Shown one piece after another: positions 34,332 to 44,266 of a stretch of DNA of 64,000 nt. This DNA is from Stigmatella aurantiaca DW4/3-1 (lineage in GTDB: Bacteria; Myxococcota; Myxococcia; Myxococcales; Myxococcaceae). The position numbers and the translations under genes are program-made. Positions within the stretch are counted from its first letter, which is position 1, and each line of letters begins with the position of its first letter. The notes beneath the pieces are model-generated. The model was not told the origin of the DNA. It did not search any database and was given only the letters and a program-made list of their open reading frames with translations. The stretch is from the NCBI RefSeq assembly GCF_000165485.1, contig NC_014623.1, positions 1,445,501 to 1,509,500 on the forward strand. Reading direction: 5' to 3'.

Positions 34332-35249
34332 TTACGAGGGGGGAGCGGATTGGTGCCGGGCCAGGGTACGCGCTTCTGCCACCTGCGCGGCCAGGGCGCG
34401 GGAGAGGTACTCCCGGTTGGATTCGAGGCGCAGGGCCACCAGGGCCGCCCGAGGGCCATCCTTCCGTTCGAGGAGCAGCGAGAGCAGCCGCTCCTGGTTG
34501 AGCCAATTGGAGGGAAAGGGGCGCTGGAGCTGTCGGCCCAGGGCCATGGCCTGGGTCCATACGGCCTCGAAGGCCGCGCTGTCCTGGGCGCGGTGGGCCC
34601 GCTCCAGCAGCAGCGTGGCGGCCCAGTCCACGTGGAGGCGCTCGGGCCACAACTCGGGGGTGCGCCAGTCCACGGCCAGGGTGGCCTCCAGCAGGGGTTG
34701 GGCCTCCTGGACGCGGCCTGCCTGGTACAGGGCGATGCCGGCGTCGGCGCGGTGCACGGGGGCGCGCCCCGAGGCGTCGCGGCGTGCGCCCACGAGGAAG
34801 AGTTCGGCGGCGCGCGCGGGGTGGGCGGCGCGCAAGAGGCTGGCGGCCTCGAGCACTTCCTCCAAGGGGGCCTGCTCGGCGCGCTCGGGCGTCATGCGTT
34901 CCGCGGCCAGCTCGCGGGCGGTTTCCTCGGCCAACGCGCGCTCGACCTCCTCGCGCAGGGGGGCCACGGCCTCCAGCGACATCCCGGCCTCGCAGGCGCG
35001 CTCCAGCAGCGTCAGGGCCTCCTGCGCGGCGGGCATCAGCTCCGTCACCATCACCTCGCGCGCGTCTTGAAAGCGCACGAAGGCCAGCAACACGAGGAGC
35101 CGGGGGGGAGGGTTGTCGGGCAGGACGTCGCGCAGCAGGGCGAGGGCGGTGCCGTAACTTTCCTGTTCCAGCGCCCGGGCCAGCTCCGCGTCGAGGTCAC
35201 CGGGCAGCCCCCAGGGGCCCGCCAGCAGGTGCTCGGAAGAGACAGTCAT
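34332..35249 (-). CDS. Alpha-helical (TPR-like) hypothetical protein
   Basis: 305 residues, almost wholly alpha-helical, with Ala/Leu/Glu-rich repeats of about 35 residues reminiscent of degenerate TPR units (ALALLRDVLPDNPPPRLLVL, ADAGIALYQAGRVQEAQPLL). No signal peptide, no catalytic motif. ATG 35249 is chosen because the frame beyond it (to 35324) is not coding-like. It lies 77 bases upstream of the PilT-like operon on the same strand, so it may be its first gene. A scaffold role in motility would fit the neighbourhood but is inference. Confidence 0.65.
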   Translation of the reverse strand: MTVSSEHLLAGPWGLPGDLDAELARALEQESYGTALALLRDVLPDNPPPRLLVLLAFVRFQDAREVMVTELMPAAQEALTLLERACEAGMSLEAVAPLREEVERALAEETARELAAERMTPERAEQAPLEEVLEAASLLRAAHPARAAELFLVGARRDASGRAPVHRADAGIALYQAGRVQEAQPLLEATLAVDWRTPELWPERLHVDWAATLLLERAHRAQDSAAFEAVWTQAMALGRQLQRPFPSNWLNQERLLSLLLERKDGPRAALVALRLESNREYLSRALAAQVAEARTLARHQSAPPS

Positions 35250-35343
35250 GAGGTGAGAAGTTCCCTGGCGCCCTCGGGTGAGGCCACCTCGGGTGGCGGG
35301 CGGGAGGCAGCGCGTTCCTCCCACCCAGACACGCCCGCGGCGC

Positions 35344-35877
35344 TTACAGCTCGCGGGACATCAACAGGCGCAGCTTGCCGGACTTCTTGGACACCACCGT
35401 GGCCACGGTGGTGAAGCCCGCCTTGCGGTAGAAGCTCACCGCGGGGCCGTTGGCCGGGTCCACGCGCAGCGCGATCGTCTTGCGGTACATGTCGCGCGCC
35501 GTCTGCACGCCGTGGTTGAGCAGCACCATGCCGAGCCCCTGCTTGCGCAGGTCCTGACGGACCACGATGTTGCGCATGTATGCGGCGCCCGGCACGGGGC
35601 CGTCGCGCTCCACGGTGACATAGCCCACGGCCTGTCCCTGGAGCTTCGCCACGTGGAGGAAAGGCCGCAGCTGCGTGAGGGCCTGGAGGCTCTCTTCCTG
35701 GGTCTCGCCCCGGCTCTTCCAAGGGTCAGAGCTGGCGCGCAGGGAGGCCACCACGCTCATGTCTTCATCGGTCGGTTGGGACAGCTTGACCGCCGAGTTC
35801 AGATCATTGGGCAGGTTGGCTGAGTCCAGTACCGGCACTGCAACCTCCACGCCCGGGTCCACCTGCTTCATCGTCAT
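35344..35877 (-). CDS. GNAT-family N-acetyltransferase
   Basis: 177 residues. The acetyl-CoA fold is visible as YMRNIVVRQDLRKQGLGMVL, with the R/Q-x2-G-x-G/A loop (RKQGLG), followed by ALRVDPANGPAVSFYRKAGF, a very common GNAT strand-helix motif. The substrate (small molecule or protein N-terminus) is unknown. GGAGGAG lies 7 bases before ATG 35877, which decides the start against longer alternatives. It stands between the helical gene and the divergent GTPase gene. No partner is evident. Confidence 0.85.
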   Translation of the reverse strand: MTMKQVDPGVEVAVPVLDSANLPNDLNSAVKLSQPTDEDMSVVASLRASSDPWKSRGETQEESLQALTQLRPFLHVAKLQGQAVGYVTVERDGPVPGAAYMRNIVVRQDLRKQGLGMVLLNHGVQTARDMYRKTIALRVDPANGPAVSFYRKAGFTTVATVVSKKSGKLRLLMSREL

Positions 35878-36134
35878 CGCCTTGCTCCTCCGTCGCGCTG
35901 CGATCCTAACCGTTAGACCGGTAGACGTGCACGAGGTGTTTCCGCGCACATTTCCCCTCAACTCGTGAGAAGCCGGACTTGGCCAAACGGGTCATCCCGA
36001 CTGGGCATTCCAAGCACGGTTTCCCGCTCTTCTCGTCTGCTCTCCGAGCGGCTTTCCATTGGCGGACACCTCACTATAAAGATGTCCCAGGGCAAGGGTG
36101 GGATGGCCCTCTTCCTTGACCGCTCGGGTCCTGC

Positions 36135-36848
36135 TTGCAACTCAACCACGCTCAGCGAGAGCTCACGCTCAAGATCGTCTACTACGGGCCCGGGCTCAGT
36201 GGGAAGACGACCAACTTGCGCCAGCTGTACGTCCGGGCGAGCCCGCAGGTCCGGGGCAGGCTCCTGTCCGTGGAGACGCGCGACGACCGGACACTCTTCT
36301 TCGACGTTCTGCCGGTCTTCTTCTCCTCGTCTCAGGGTTACAACGTCCGGGTGAAGTTGCTCACCGTGCCAGGTCAGATCATCCACGTCGCCACGCGCCG
36401 CATCGTGTTGAGGGCCGCGGACGCGGTGGCCTTCGTGGCGGACAGCCGGCGCAGCGCCACGAAGGAGAACAACCGGTACTGGCACAGCCTGCGGGAGGAC
36501 ATGCGGGAGAACGGGTTGGATCCCGACCGGGTGCCGGTGGTCATCCAGTTCAACAAGCGCGACCTGCCGGACGCTCGCTCGGAGGAGGAACTGGAGCTGC
36601 TGCGGCGCCGGGGCCGGGAGCCCGTGGTGGGCGCGGTGGCCGTACGGGGCGAGGGCGTCTGTGAAACGTTGCATGAGCTGATGCAGCTGGCCTGGCAACG
36701 GCTCGACGCGGACGCGAACCTCTCCCGCAACCTCGGGATGAGCGAAGAGGAGTTCCTCCTCCGGGTATTTCGAAACATGAATCTCGATGGCACTTCGCTC
36801 GCGGAGCGTTACAAGGCCGGGACTACCTGGAGAGGAGGGTCGGGATGA
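36135..36848 (+). CDS. MglA-like small Ras-type GTPase
   Basis: 237 residues. It has a P-loop (GPGLSGKTT, 18-26), a TVPGQ motif (77-81), in which Thr replaces the usual Asp as in MglA, and NKRD (140-143) for guanine recognition. Together these mark the MglA subfamily of bacterial Ras-like GTPases, which control cell polarity and motility. A C-terminal tail of about 45 residues is longer than in MglA. The start appears to be TTG at 36135, because the frame is closed by a stop at 36117 and no ATG or GTG lies between. The stop overlaps the ATG of the histidine kinase gene, so GTPase and kinase are coupled. No MglB-like GAP gene is adjacent. A TATAAA at 36075 may be a promoter element. Confidence 0.87.
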   Translation: MQLNHAQRELTLKIVYYGPGLSGKTTNLRQLYVRASPQVRGRLLSVETRDDRTLFFDVLPVFFSSSQGYNVRVKLLTVPGQIIHVATRRIVLRAADAVAFVADSRRSATKENNRYWHSLREDMRENGLDPDRVPVVIQFNKRDLPDARSEEELELLRRRGREPVVGAVAVRGEGVCETLHELMQLAWQRLDADANLSRNLGMSEEEFLLRVFRNMNLDGTSLAERYKAGTTWRGGSG

Positions 36849-38236
36849 GCGCGGACCAAGGGCCTACGTCATGGGGGGAAGATGTGCCGCCCCGCGCCGA
36901 CACCCTCCTGAGCCGAACGCCGGCACTGGCGGAGCTGCTGGACGTGCCGTCGCTCGCGGGAATGGTGGAGGGCTTCGCGGGGCTGCACGGCATGGGCGTG
37001 CAGGTTCTCGATGCCCAGGGTGCGTGTTTGGCCGGCACCCCGGGGCGCCAGGGGCCCTTCTGCACCCACGTCACCTCCGGGAAGCAGGAGGGGGAGGGGT
37101 GCGCGGCCCGGGCGCCGCTCGGCTCGGGGATCCACTCGGTGGCGTGCCCTCCGGTGGGGCGCTACCTGGTGCTCCAGGTGCGGTGGGAGGGCAGCGAGCT
37201 GGGGCGGGTGGTGTTTGGCCCCTTCGTGCCCGAGGTCGTGGCGGCCCTGCCGGAGCGGATGGACGTCGTCCGGGCGCAGGGGCTGGGCTCGCCCCTGGCG
37301 GCGGCCGTGGCGTACTTCTCCCAGGTGCTGGAGGCGCTCATGGCGGTGGGGCACCGCTCCTGGCTGGCCAGCCGCATCCAGCTCGAGTCCGCCGGGGAGA
37401 TCCGCCGGGAGCTGGAGGTCCGCGACGCGCGGATGGCCTCGCTCCAGGCCCGCCTGCGGGAGATGGACCGGCTCCAGTCGAGCTTCCTGGGCACCGTGAG
37501 CCACGAGCTGCGCACGCCCCTGGCCTCCATCATCGCCTACTCGGAGCTGCTCTCCGAGGGCATCACCGGGATGCTCAACCCGGAGCAGCTCCAGTGCGTG
37601 CAGTCCATCACGGAGATGGGGCGCACGCTGCTGGACCTCATCACCTCCATCCTGGACATCAGCCAGCTCGAGGCGGGCAAGCTGCGGCTGGCCTTCGCCC
37701 CGGTGGACATGGCCGAGGTGGTGGTCTCCGCGGTGTCCAGCGTGACGCCCCAGTCGCGGCGCAAGGGCTTGAAGCTGGAGGTGGTGCTGCCAGAGCTGCG
37801 GCAGCCCCGGGTGCTCGCGGACAAGGGACGGCTGTACCAGGTGCTGGTGAACCTGCTGGCCAACGCCCTGAAGTTCACCCCGGAGGGCCACGTGCGCGTG
37901 CGGCTCTCGGAGGTGGGGCCCCAGGAGGAGCTGGGGACGCTGGGCTACCGCTTCTGCGTCGAGGACACGGGGGTGGGCATCCGCCAGGATCAGCTCGAGC
38001 GCATCTTCCAGACCTTCTACCAGGTGGACTCCAGCTCCACCCGGGAGTTCGGAGGCGTGGGGCTGGGGCTCTCCATCGTCAAGCGCTTCGTGGAGGGGCA
38101 CGGCGGCAAGGTGCTGGTGACGAGCCAGCCGGGCCAGGGCTCGTGCTTCACCGCGGTGCTGCCGTCACGGCCTCCCCAAGTGGGGGAGAGTGGGGTGCAT
38201 GTCCTGCCGCCCTTGCCCGAGCCGGACCGGTTCTGA
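36845..38236 (+). CDS. PocR-domain sensor histidine kinase
   Basis: 463 residues, no membrane helices. Residues 25-175 resemble a PocR-type sensory domain, with [15 protein letters not shown] and [16 protein letters not shown] coiled-coil linker leads to the dimerisation box ([12 protein letters not shown]) with the phospho-His, then N box [13 protein letters not shown]1 EDTGVGI and G2 [13 protein letters not shown]. It is a cytoplasmic kinase with no receiver domain, so a separate response regulator is expected; none is directly adjacent. It overlaps the MglA-like GTPase gene by four bases, implying a shared task such as polarity signalling. thiL follows after 12 bases. Confidence 0.88.
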   Translation: MSADQGPTSWGEDVPPRADTLLSRTPALAELLDVPSLAGMVEGFAGLHGMGVQVLDAQGACLAGTPGRQGPFCTHVTSGKQEGEGCAARAPLGSGIHSVACPPVGRYLVLQVRWEGSELGRVVFGPFVPEVVAALPERMDVVRAQGLGSPLAAAVAYFSQVLEALMAVGHRSWLASRIQLESAGEIRRELEVRDARMASLQARLREMDRLQSSFLGTVSHELRTPLASIIAYSELLSEGITGMLNPEQLQCVQSITEMGRTLLDLITSILDISQLEAGKLRLAFAPVDMAEVVVSAVSSVTPQSRRKGLKLEVVLPELRQPRVLADKGRLYQVLVNLLANALKFTPEGHVRVRLSEVGPQEELGTLGYRFCVEDTGVGIRQDQLERIFQTFYQVDSSSTREFGGVGLGLSIVKRFVEGHGGKVLVTSQPGQGSCFTAVLPSRPPQVGESGVHVLPPLPEPDRF

Positions 38237-38248
38237 GGGGGTCTGGCG

Positions 38249-39199
38249 ATGCGCGGAGAGTTCTCCTTCATCGAGCGGTTCCTGAGCGCCTTTCCCCGGG
38301 CGCGCGTGCCGCTGGGCCCGGGGGATGATTGCGCCGTGCTCGCGCCCTCCCGGCGCCCGCTGTGCGTCACCACGGACGCGGTGGTGGAGGAGGTGCACTT
38401 CACGCGCGCGCACTTCTCCCCGGAGGACATTGGACACAAGGCGCTCGCGGTGAACCTGTCGGACCTGGCCGCCATGGGCGCCACGCCGCGCTGGTTTCTC
38501 TGTGCCCTGGCCCTGCCCCGGGATTTTCCCATGCGCGAGTTGGTGCGCATGGCCCGGGGGATGGCCGCGCTGGCCCGGGAGCACCGCGTGGCGCTCGTGG
38601 GCGGCAACTTCACCTCCGCGCGCGAGCTGTCCCTCACCCTCACCGCCGCGGGCGAACTCCAGCGCCCCGCGCTCACCCGGCACGGCGGTCGGCCGGGCCA
38701 CCTCCTTTATGTGTCCGGAACCCTCGGGGAGGCCCGCCTGGGGCTGGACCTGCTCCGCCAGGGCCATCGCCGGGGCACCGCCGTGCAGCGGCAGCGAAGG
38801 CCCCAGCCCCGCGTGGCGCTGGGCCGGCTCGCCTCCCGTTTTGCCTCCGCGGCGATGGATCTCTCCGATGGGCTGGCGCAGGACCTCGGCCACCTGTGCG
38901 AGGCCTCGGGTGTGGGGGCGGAGGTGGAACTGTCCCACCTGCCGCTGTCTGCCGCCGTGCGGCAAGCGCTGGGCTTCGACGGCGGCTTGCGGGGCGGCGA
39001 GGACTACGAGCTGTTGCTGTCCGTCCCCCCGGCGCGGGTGGCCGCCTTCGAGCGGGCGTGTGCCCGGGCGGGCGAGCGCGTCACGGCCATTGGCGTGCTC
39101 ACCCGGGACCGGCGCCGGGTGCTTCGCGACCCCCAAGGTCGGCTGATTCCTCCCCCACCAGGCTTTGACCATTTCCGGGTCCGCCCGCCGGTGGATTGA
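38249..39199 (+). CDS. thiL: Thiamine-monophosphate kinase
   Basis: 316 residues, the usual ThiL length. The enzyme phosphorylates thiamine monophosphate to the active diphosphate with ATP. Diagnostic parts are [20 protein letters not shown] with metal-binding Asp, [27 protein letters not shown] and GGEDYELL. The protein belongs to the PurM-like family, but the DLAAMGATP signature and length point to ThiL. It is the only thiamine gene here, sitting 12 bases after the histidine kinase; a housekeeping gene carried in a signalling operon. Confidence 0.9.
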   Translation: MRGEFSFIERFLSAFPRARVPLGPGDDCAVLAPSRRPLCVTTDAVVEEVHFTRAHFSPEDIGHKALAVNLSDLAAMGATPRWFLCALALPRDFPMRELVRMARGMAALAREHRVALVGGNFTSARELSLTLTAAGELQRPALTRHGGRPGHLLYVSGTLGEARLGLDLLRQGHRRGTAVQRQRRPQPRVALGRLASRFASAAMDLSDGLAQDLGHLCEASGVGAEVELSHLPLSAAVRQALGFDGGLRGGEDYELLLSVPPARVAAFERACARAGERVTAIGVLTRDRRRVLRDPQGRLIPPPPGFDHFRVRPPVD

Positions 39200-39256
39200 C
39201 CCTGCCGGACGGCAAGGCTAAACCCCCTGAACGCTTCGCCGTCTCTCCGGAAACGC

Positions 39257-40621
39257 TTGCCCGTGCGCCGCCCCCTTCGTGATGAATTGACTCCTGGAGC
39301 CTCCTCGCCCCGCCGTGAGCCCGTGCAGCGGCTCCTGCGCTCCGTGGAGCCGCCCAACAGTGGGCGGATCGTCTCGCTCCAGCGGAAGATCTTTAACGGC
39401 TACGTGCTGCTCGGCTTGGCGCTGTCGGCGGCCTTCATCACCATGGAGGAGATGAAGCTGCCCGTCTGGGTCCGGCTCATCATCGCCACGGGGGTGACGC
39501 TGATGGCCGCCGTGCAGTTGCCCTCGCTGCTGGCGCGCGTGACGCGTGTCCGGGTGCTGTCGCGCTCCGCCTTCGAGATCTCCCAGGGCGACCTCTCCAA
39601 GACGGTGAGCGCGGACACCTCCAGCGCGCGCGACGAGATCGACGAGCTGACGAGCGCCATCAGCAAGATGCAGGAGAACCTCCGCGAACTGGTGGGCAAG
39701 ATTCAAGACACCGCCAAGAGCGTGGCGGACACGGCCATCGACCTGCAGCGCTCGGCGGAGAACGTCAACAGCTCCACCGAGGAGGTGGGCTCCTCGATGG
39801 AGAAGATCGCCTCGGGCGCCGAGGCGCAGTCGCTCCTGGTCAGCAAGGCCTCCAAGGTCATCACCGAGATGGCCGGCTCCATCCAGCGCACCGCCGCCAG
39901 CGCCGAGGACGCGGCGCGCACCGTGGCCGGCACGAGCGGCGCGGCCGAGGACGGCAGCAAGGCGGCGCGGCTGGCCGGTGAGAAGGTGAAGAAGGTGTTC
40001 AGCCGCATCGAGGCGGCGAGCCACCAGGTGTTCGCCTTCGGGGAGAAGACGCAGGAGATCTCGAAGATCGTCGACGCCATCACCCAGGTGGCGCAGCAGA
40101 CGAACCTCCTGGCGCTCAACGCCACCATCGAGGCGGCGCGCGCGGGCGAGTACGGCCGCGGCTTCGCGGTGGTCGCCGACGAGGTGCGCAAGCTGGCCGA
40201 GAGCGCGGGCCGCTCCGCCGAGCAGATCTCCAAGCTGGCGCGGGACATCTCCGGCCAGTCCACCGCGGTGGTGTCCGCCATGAAGGAGGGCATCGAGGAG
40301 CTGTCCGAGGGCCGCGAGGACCTGACGAACATCGTCAAGTACATGGGCGCCATCACCGACACCGTGCGTCAAGGCGCCGAGAAGGTGCACCTCATCTCGG
40401 AGAGCTCTCGCGAGCAGCTTGAGGGCCGCAAGGAGATGGTGAAGGCCATCGAGGAGATCTCCCTGGTGGCGCGCAACAACGCGGCCTCCACCGAGGCCAT
40501 CCAGACGGTCATCCAGGAGCAGACCAGCGCCGTGTCGCGCATGACGTCGCTGGCCAATGAGCTGACCAACACCTCCGTCGAGCTGCAGAGCGTGGTCCGC
40601 AGCTTCCGGCTGGGCTCGTGA
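39257..40621 (+). CDS. difA: Methyl-accepting chemotaxis protein, DifA-like
   Basis: Up to 454 residues. Two transmembrane helices (about 48-62 and 72-90) are separated by only a few residues, so there is almost no periplasmic domain. A HAMP-like segment follows ([15 protein letters not shown]) and then a long coiled-coil signalling domain with the tip sequence [20 protein letters not shown], then [20 protein letters not shown]. The short loop is a feature of DifA of M. xanthus, which senses type IV pili rather than a soluble ligand. With the CheW, CheY, CheA and CheC genes that follow, this looks like the dif operon for exopolysaccharide control. The TTG start at 39257 is only one option; GTG 39263 is also in frame. 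I did not find a difB gene. Confidence 0.78.
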   Translation: MPVRRPLRDELTPGASSPRREPVQRLLRSVEPPNSGRIVSLQRKIFNGYVLLGLALSAAFITMEEMKLPVWVRLIIATGVTLMAAVQLPSLLARVTRVRVLSRSAFEISQGDLSKTVSADTSSARDEIDELTSAISKMQENLRELVGKIQDTAKSVADTAIDLQRSAENVNSSTEEVGSSMEKIASGAEAQSLLVSKASKVITEMAGSIQRTAASAEDAARTVAGTSGAAEDGSKAARLAGEKVKKVFSRIEAASHQVFAFGEKTQEISKIVDAITQVAQQTNLLALNATIEAARAGEYGRGFAVVADEVRKLAESAGRSAEQISKLARDISGQSTAVVSAMKEGIEELSEGREDLTNIVKYMGAITDTVRQGAEKVHLISESSREQLEGRKEMVKAIEEISLVARNNAASTEAIQTVIQEQTSAVSRMTSLANELTNTSVELQSVVRSFRLGS

Positions 40622-40642
40622 TTTCCGCGCGCGGAGGCCTCC

Positions 40643-41068
40643 TTGCGGCACGTCATCTTCCGGGTGGAGAAGGAGCGCTATGGGCTGCCCCTCTCCGCGG
40701 TGCGCGAGGTGGTGGTTCCTCCCGAGCGCTTCACCCGCGTGCCCCGCGCCCCGCCGGCCGTGTCCGGGGTGATGAACTTCCGGGGCCGTGTCGTCACCGT
40801 GGTGGAGATGCGGCAGCTCCTGAGCCTGCCGGAGGGGCAGAACCCGCCGGCGCGGGTGCTCCTGCTGGACCGTGGCCGCAGGGACCTGGGGTTCCTGGTC
40901 ACCGACGTGGAGGGCATCGAGGCGCTGGAGCGGGTCAGCGCCGCGGCCCCAGGCAAGGCCATCCCTGCCGTGCGCGGGGTCGCCCGGCTCAAGGGGGTGG
41001 GGGTTACGGTGTTGGATCCCGAAGGTTTGGATGCGGCGGTGCTTGCCTTGTTCACCCCGCAGAAGTGA
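40643..41068 (+). CDS. difC: CheW-like coupling protein (DifC)
   Basis: 141 residues covering one CheW domain: VIFRVEKERYGLPLSAVREVV, a central GVMNFRGRVVTVVEM and DLGFLVTDVEGIE, all characteristic. It links the receptor to the kinase CheA. The start is a TTG at 40643 with GGAGG five bases ahead, which decides it. It follows the receptor gene by 21 bases. The C-terminus is slightly shorter than in standalone CheW but complete. Confidence 0.87.
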   Translation: MRHVIFRVEKERYGLPLSAVREVVVPPERFTRVPRAPPAVSGVMNFRGRVVTVVEMRQLLSLPEGQNPPARVLLLDRGRRDLGFLVTDVEGIEALERVSAAAPGKAIPAVRGVARLKGVGVTVLDPEGLDAAVLALFTPQK

Positions 41069-41140
41069 GTAGCTCCTCGAAAAGCGCCAGTGCTAGTGTG
41101 CGCGTTCCTCTCGAGGCCTTACGCGGAGGCGATGCTTCAC

Positions 41141-41509
41141 ATGGCTAAGCGGGTCCTGGTCGTCGACGACGCCATCTTCATGCGCAACATGATCAAGGAC
41201 ATCTTCGCGTCCGGAGGGTTCGAGGTCGTTGGCGAGGCGGCCAACGGGCTTGAGGCCGTGGAGAAGTACAAGGAACTCAAGCCGGACCTGACGACGATGG
41301 ACATCGTCATGCCGTTCAAGAGCGGCATCGAGGCCACGCGAGAGATCCTCAAGCATGACACCAACGCGGTGGTCATCATGTGCTCGGCGTTGGGGCAGGA
41401 GAGCCTGGTGATGGAGGCCATCGAGGCGGGAGCCTCGGACTTCATCGTCAAGCCGTTCCGTGCCGAGGACGTGCTGGCCGTCGTGAAGAAGGTGCTGGGC
41501 GAAGGTTAG
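41141..41509 (+). CDS. difD: CheY-like response regulator (DifD)
   Basis: 122 residues, a single receiver domain. Acidic pair VDDA, phospho-acceptor Asp54 in TTMDIVMP, Ser in MCSALGQ and Lys in IVKPF are present. The start is ATG 41141, 11 bases after GGAGG; ATG 41132 is only 2 bases from that site. In the M. xanthus Dif system DifD acts as a phosphate sink that lowers exopolysaccharide production together with DifG. No output domain is attached. It lies 72 bases after the CheW gene and 45 before the kinase. Confidence 0.88.
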   Translation: MAKRVLVVDDAIFMRNMIKDIFASGGFEVVGEAANGLEAVEKYKELKPDLTTMDIVMPFKSGIEATREILKHDTNAVVIMCSALGQESLVMEAIEAGASDFIVKPFRAEDVLAVVKKVLGEG

Positions 41510-41554
41510 CGCTCCCAGCGTGCCCTTCTTCCCTTCCTCCCCGCGAGGTCCGGC

Positions 41555-43621
41555 ATGACGATGGACATGTCCCGGTACCTCGGGCTCTTCGTCACCGAGG
41601 CGACCGAGCACCTGGAAGCGCTGGGGCGCGACCTGGTGCAGCTCGAGCGCGAAGGTGGTGCCGGGGTGGTGGACTCCATGTTCCGCCACGCCCACTCCGT
41701 CAAGGGCATGGCCTCCTCCATGGGCTTCGAGCCCATCGCCACCCTGGCGCACCGGGTGGAGGACCTCGTCGATGCCGTCCGCCAGGATGCCAGCCGCCTC
41801 AACCGGGAGCTGGTGGACCTGCTGCTGTCCTCCGCGGACACGATGCTGGCGCAGGTGCGCGCCGTGTCGGCCAACCAGCCTCCGGACGATGCCGCCTCGT
41901 TGTTGACCCAGCTCGCCGCGCGCGTCTCCTCCCTCACCGGCCAGGAGCCCGCGCCCACGCGGGTCATGCGCACCACGGCGATGCGCACGACGCCGGCGCC
42001 CCTTCCCCCCGCCCCCGCCGCGAAGCCGCCCGAAGCCCCCCGGGGAGAAGCGCCCCCGCCCGTGGCGCCTTCCCCCGTGGCGCCTCCCCCCGTGGCCCCG
42101 TCGGCTCCGGAGGCCAAGGTCGCGGAGCCAGCCCGTCCTGCGGCGCGCTGGGATGTGAAGGTGCGCATCGTTCCGACCTGCCAGGTGCCGGGGGTACGGG
42201 CGTTTCTGGCGCACAAGCGGCTGTCGGGGCTGGGCACGTTGCTGGACCTGAAGCCGCCCCTGGAGGACTTGAAGGCTGGGCGGGTTCCGGACGGCTTCAT
42301 CCAATGTGAGCTGGAGACCGCCGTGGGCGAGGCGGGCATCCAGACGGCGCTGAAGAACGTGTCCGAGGTGGAGGTGGTCTCCATCCTGCCCTCGGCACCG
42401 CCGGCGCCCGCCGCCCCGGTGCCAGCGCCTTCGTCCGAGGGCTCGCGCGTGGTGGGCGAGTCCACCTCGCGCACGGTGCGGGTGCGGACCGAGCTGCTGG
42501 ACTACTTCCTGGATACCGTGGGCGAGCTGATGCTCGCCACCGCCCGGCTGCGCGAGGTGGGCAAGGTGCTGCCGGAGAACGCGCGCCCGGCGCTGGAGGA
42601 GGGCGTCTACCGGCTGCATGCGCTGGTGAAGGACCTGCACGACAAGGTCATGTCGGCGCGCATGACGCCGCTGTCGCTCATCACGGACCGGTTGCCCCGG
42701 GCGGCGCGGGACATCGCGCGCAAGCGGGGGCGCGAGGTGGACCTGGTCGTCACCGGCGCGGAGATCGAACTGGACCGGGCCATCCTGGATGAGCTGGCGG
42801 ACCCGATGCTGCACCTGCTGCGCAACTGCATCGACCACGGGCTGGAGTCGCCCGAGGAGCGGGTCGCGGTGGGCAAGGAGCCCCGGGGGCGTGTGCAGGT
42901 GACGGTGCGCCGGATGAGGGACCGGGTCGTCATCGAAATCGAGGACGACGGCCGGGGCATGGACCCGGAGAAGCTCAAGGCGGCGGCCCTGGCCCGGGGC
43001 GTCATCACCGCGGAGACGGCGGCTCGCATGTCCGAGCGCGAGGCCTTCCTGCTCTCGTGTCTGCCCGGGGTGTCCACGGCCAAGGACGTGTCCGAGATTT
43101 CTGGCCGCGGCGTGGGCATGGATGCGGTGAAGCGGGTGGTGGAGAACACCGGCGGCACCCTGGAGATTGGCAGCGAGAAAGGGGTGGGCACGCGCTTCAC
43201 GCTGCGGCTGCCGCTGACGGTGGCGGTGATTCACCTGCTGCTGGTGGAGGTGGGCGAGGAGGTGTTCGGCCTGCCCATCGCCAAGGTGCTGGGGGCCACC
43301 GAGGCGGACGGGGACGCGCTGAGCCGCAGCCGCGAGACGGCGCTGCTGCCACATGGCAATACATTGCTGCCTGTTCACGCACTCGATGCCTTGCTGGGCA
43401 TTCCCGAGTCGTCCCACAAAGGCCTACGTCCCTTCGTGGTGATGGAGGTGGACACGGGGAAGGTGGCGCTGGCCGTCGATCGCCTGCTCGGTCAGGAAGA
43501 GGCAGTGCTCAAGCCTTTGTCGAAGCCCTTGGACTTGCTGCCAGGCCTTTCTGGGGTGACGATTCTGGGAAGTGGCCGTCCGGTCTTCATTCTGGACGTT
43601 CCGAGGTTACTGTCCGCGTGA
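41555..43621 (+). CDS. difE: CheA-type histidine kinase (DifE)
   Basis: 688 residues. The Hpt domain (1-105) has HAHSVKG with the phospho-His at 47. A Pro/Ala-rich linker (150-195) is followed by a P2-like domain (about 196-275). Then come the dimerisation domain (TVRVRTELLDYFLDTVGE), the ATPase domain with LRNCIDHGLE, EDDGRGMD and GRGVGMDAVK, and a C-terminal CheW-like domain ending in VFILDVPRLL. There is no fused receiver. In M. xanthus the kinase DifE is required for exopolysaccharide production. The linker repeats Pro-Val-Ala-Pro-Ser units. The stop overlaps the start of the CheC gene. Confidence 0.87.
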   Translation: MTMDMSRYLGLFVTEATEHLEALGRDLVQLEREGGAGVVDSMFRHAHSVKGMASSMGFEPIATLAHRVEDLVDAVRQDASRLNRELVDLLLSSADTMLAQVRAVSANQPPDDAASLLTQLAARVSSLTGQEPAPTRVMRTTAMRTTPAPLPPAPAAKPPEAPRGEAPPPVAPSPVAPPPVAPSAPEAKVAEPARPAARWDVKVRIVPTCQVPGVRAFLAHKRLSGLGTLLDLKPPLEDLKAGRVPDGFIQCELETAVGEAGIQTALKNVSEVEVVSILPSAPPAPAAPVPAPSSEGSRVVGESTSRTVRVRTELLDYFLDTVGELMLATARLREVGKVLPENARPALEEGVYRLHALVKDLHDKVMSARMTPLSLITDRLPRAARDIARKRGREVDLVVTGAEIELDRAILDELADPMLHLLRNCIDHGLESPEERVAVGKEPRGRVQVTVRRMRDRVVIEIEDDGRGMDPEKLKAAALARGVITAETAARMSEREAFLLSCLPGVSTAKDVSEISGRGVGMDAVKRVVENTGGTLEIGSEKGVGTRFTLRLPLTVAVIHLLLVEVGEEVFGLPIAKVLGATEADGDALSRSRETALLPHGNTLLPVHALDALLGIPESSHKGLRPFVVMEVDTGKVALAVDRLLGQEEAVLKPLSKPLDLLPGLSGVTILGSGRPVFILDVPRLLSA

Positions 43622-44217
43622 ACGCCTTGGTTCCCAGCGAGATGCAGCTCGATGTGCTGCGCGAGGTGGCCAACATCGGCTGTGGCCATGCGGCCAATGC
43701 CCTGGCCCGGTTGGTGGGGGGCAAGCGGGTGAACCTGTCCGTGCCCCGCGCCGTGATAGCCAGCGCGGAGGAGACGGCGGAGCGGCTGGGCGGTGACGAG
43801 CCGGTGGTGGGTGCGCGTCTGGGCATGGAGGGAGAGCTGCGCGGGGTGATGCTCTTCGTGCTGCCCGTCCGGGACGGGGCGGCGCTGGGCTCGGTGCTGC
43901 TGGGGCAGGTGGCCCGGGGAGCGGAACTGGAGAGCGCGCTGTCGGAGACGGCGAACATCGTCGCGAGCGCGTGCCTGTCGGCCATCGGGAAGCTGACGCG
44001 GTGGCGGCTCCTGCCCACGGTGCCGGAGATGTTGAAGGGCTCGGCGCGGGAGGTGCTGGCCAGCGCGGTGAAGGAGACAGAGGGCGGACAGACGAGCCCG
44101 GTGGTCGTCCTCGAGGCGCGCTTCTCGGCGGACTGTGCTCCTCCGGTCTCGGGGCAGATGTTGTTGGTGCTGGAGCGCGAGGGCTCGAAGGCGCTCCTGC
44201 ATCGGTTGGGCGTCTGA
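43618..44217 (+). CDS. difG: CheC-like CheY phosphatase (DifG)
   Basis: 199 residues. Two phosphatase active-site motifs are visible: EVANIGCGHAANAL and ETANIVASACLSAIG, each E-x2-N with a Pro about 22 residues later. Such proteins dephosphorylate CheY-P. The GTG at 43618 overlaps the CheA stop (GTGA), which gives translational coupling and decides the start. In M. xanthus DifG and DifD together reduce exopolysaccharide production. No CheD gene is adjacent. Confidence 0.87.
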   Translation: MNALVPSEMQLDVLREVANIGCGHAANALARLVGGKRVNLSVPRAVIASAEETAERLGGDEPVVGARLGMEGELRGVMLFVLPVRDGAALGSVLLGQVARGAELESALSETANIVASACLSAIGKLTRWRLLPTVPEMLKGSAREVLASAVKETEGGQTSPVVVLEARFSADCAPPVSGQMLLVLEREGSKALLHRLGV

Positions 44218-44266
44218 CCGTTTCGGTGGGTTCTCCTCCCCCAGGCTTTGGGGTAGAGGGGCTCCC

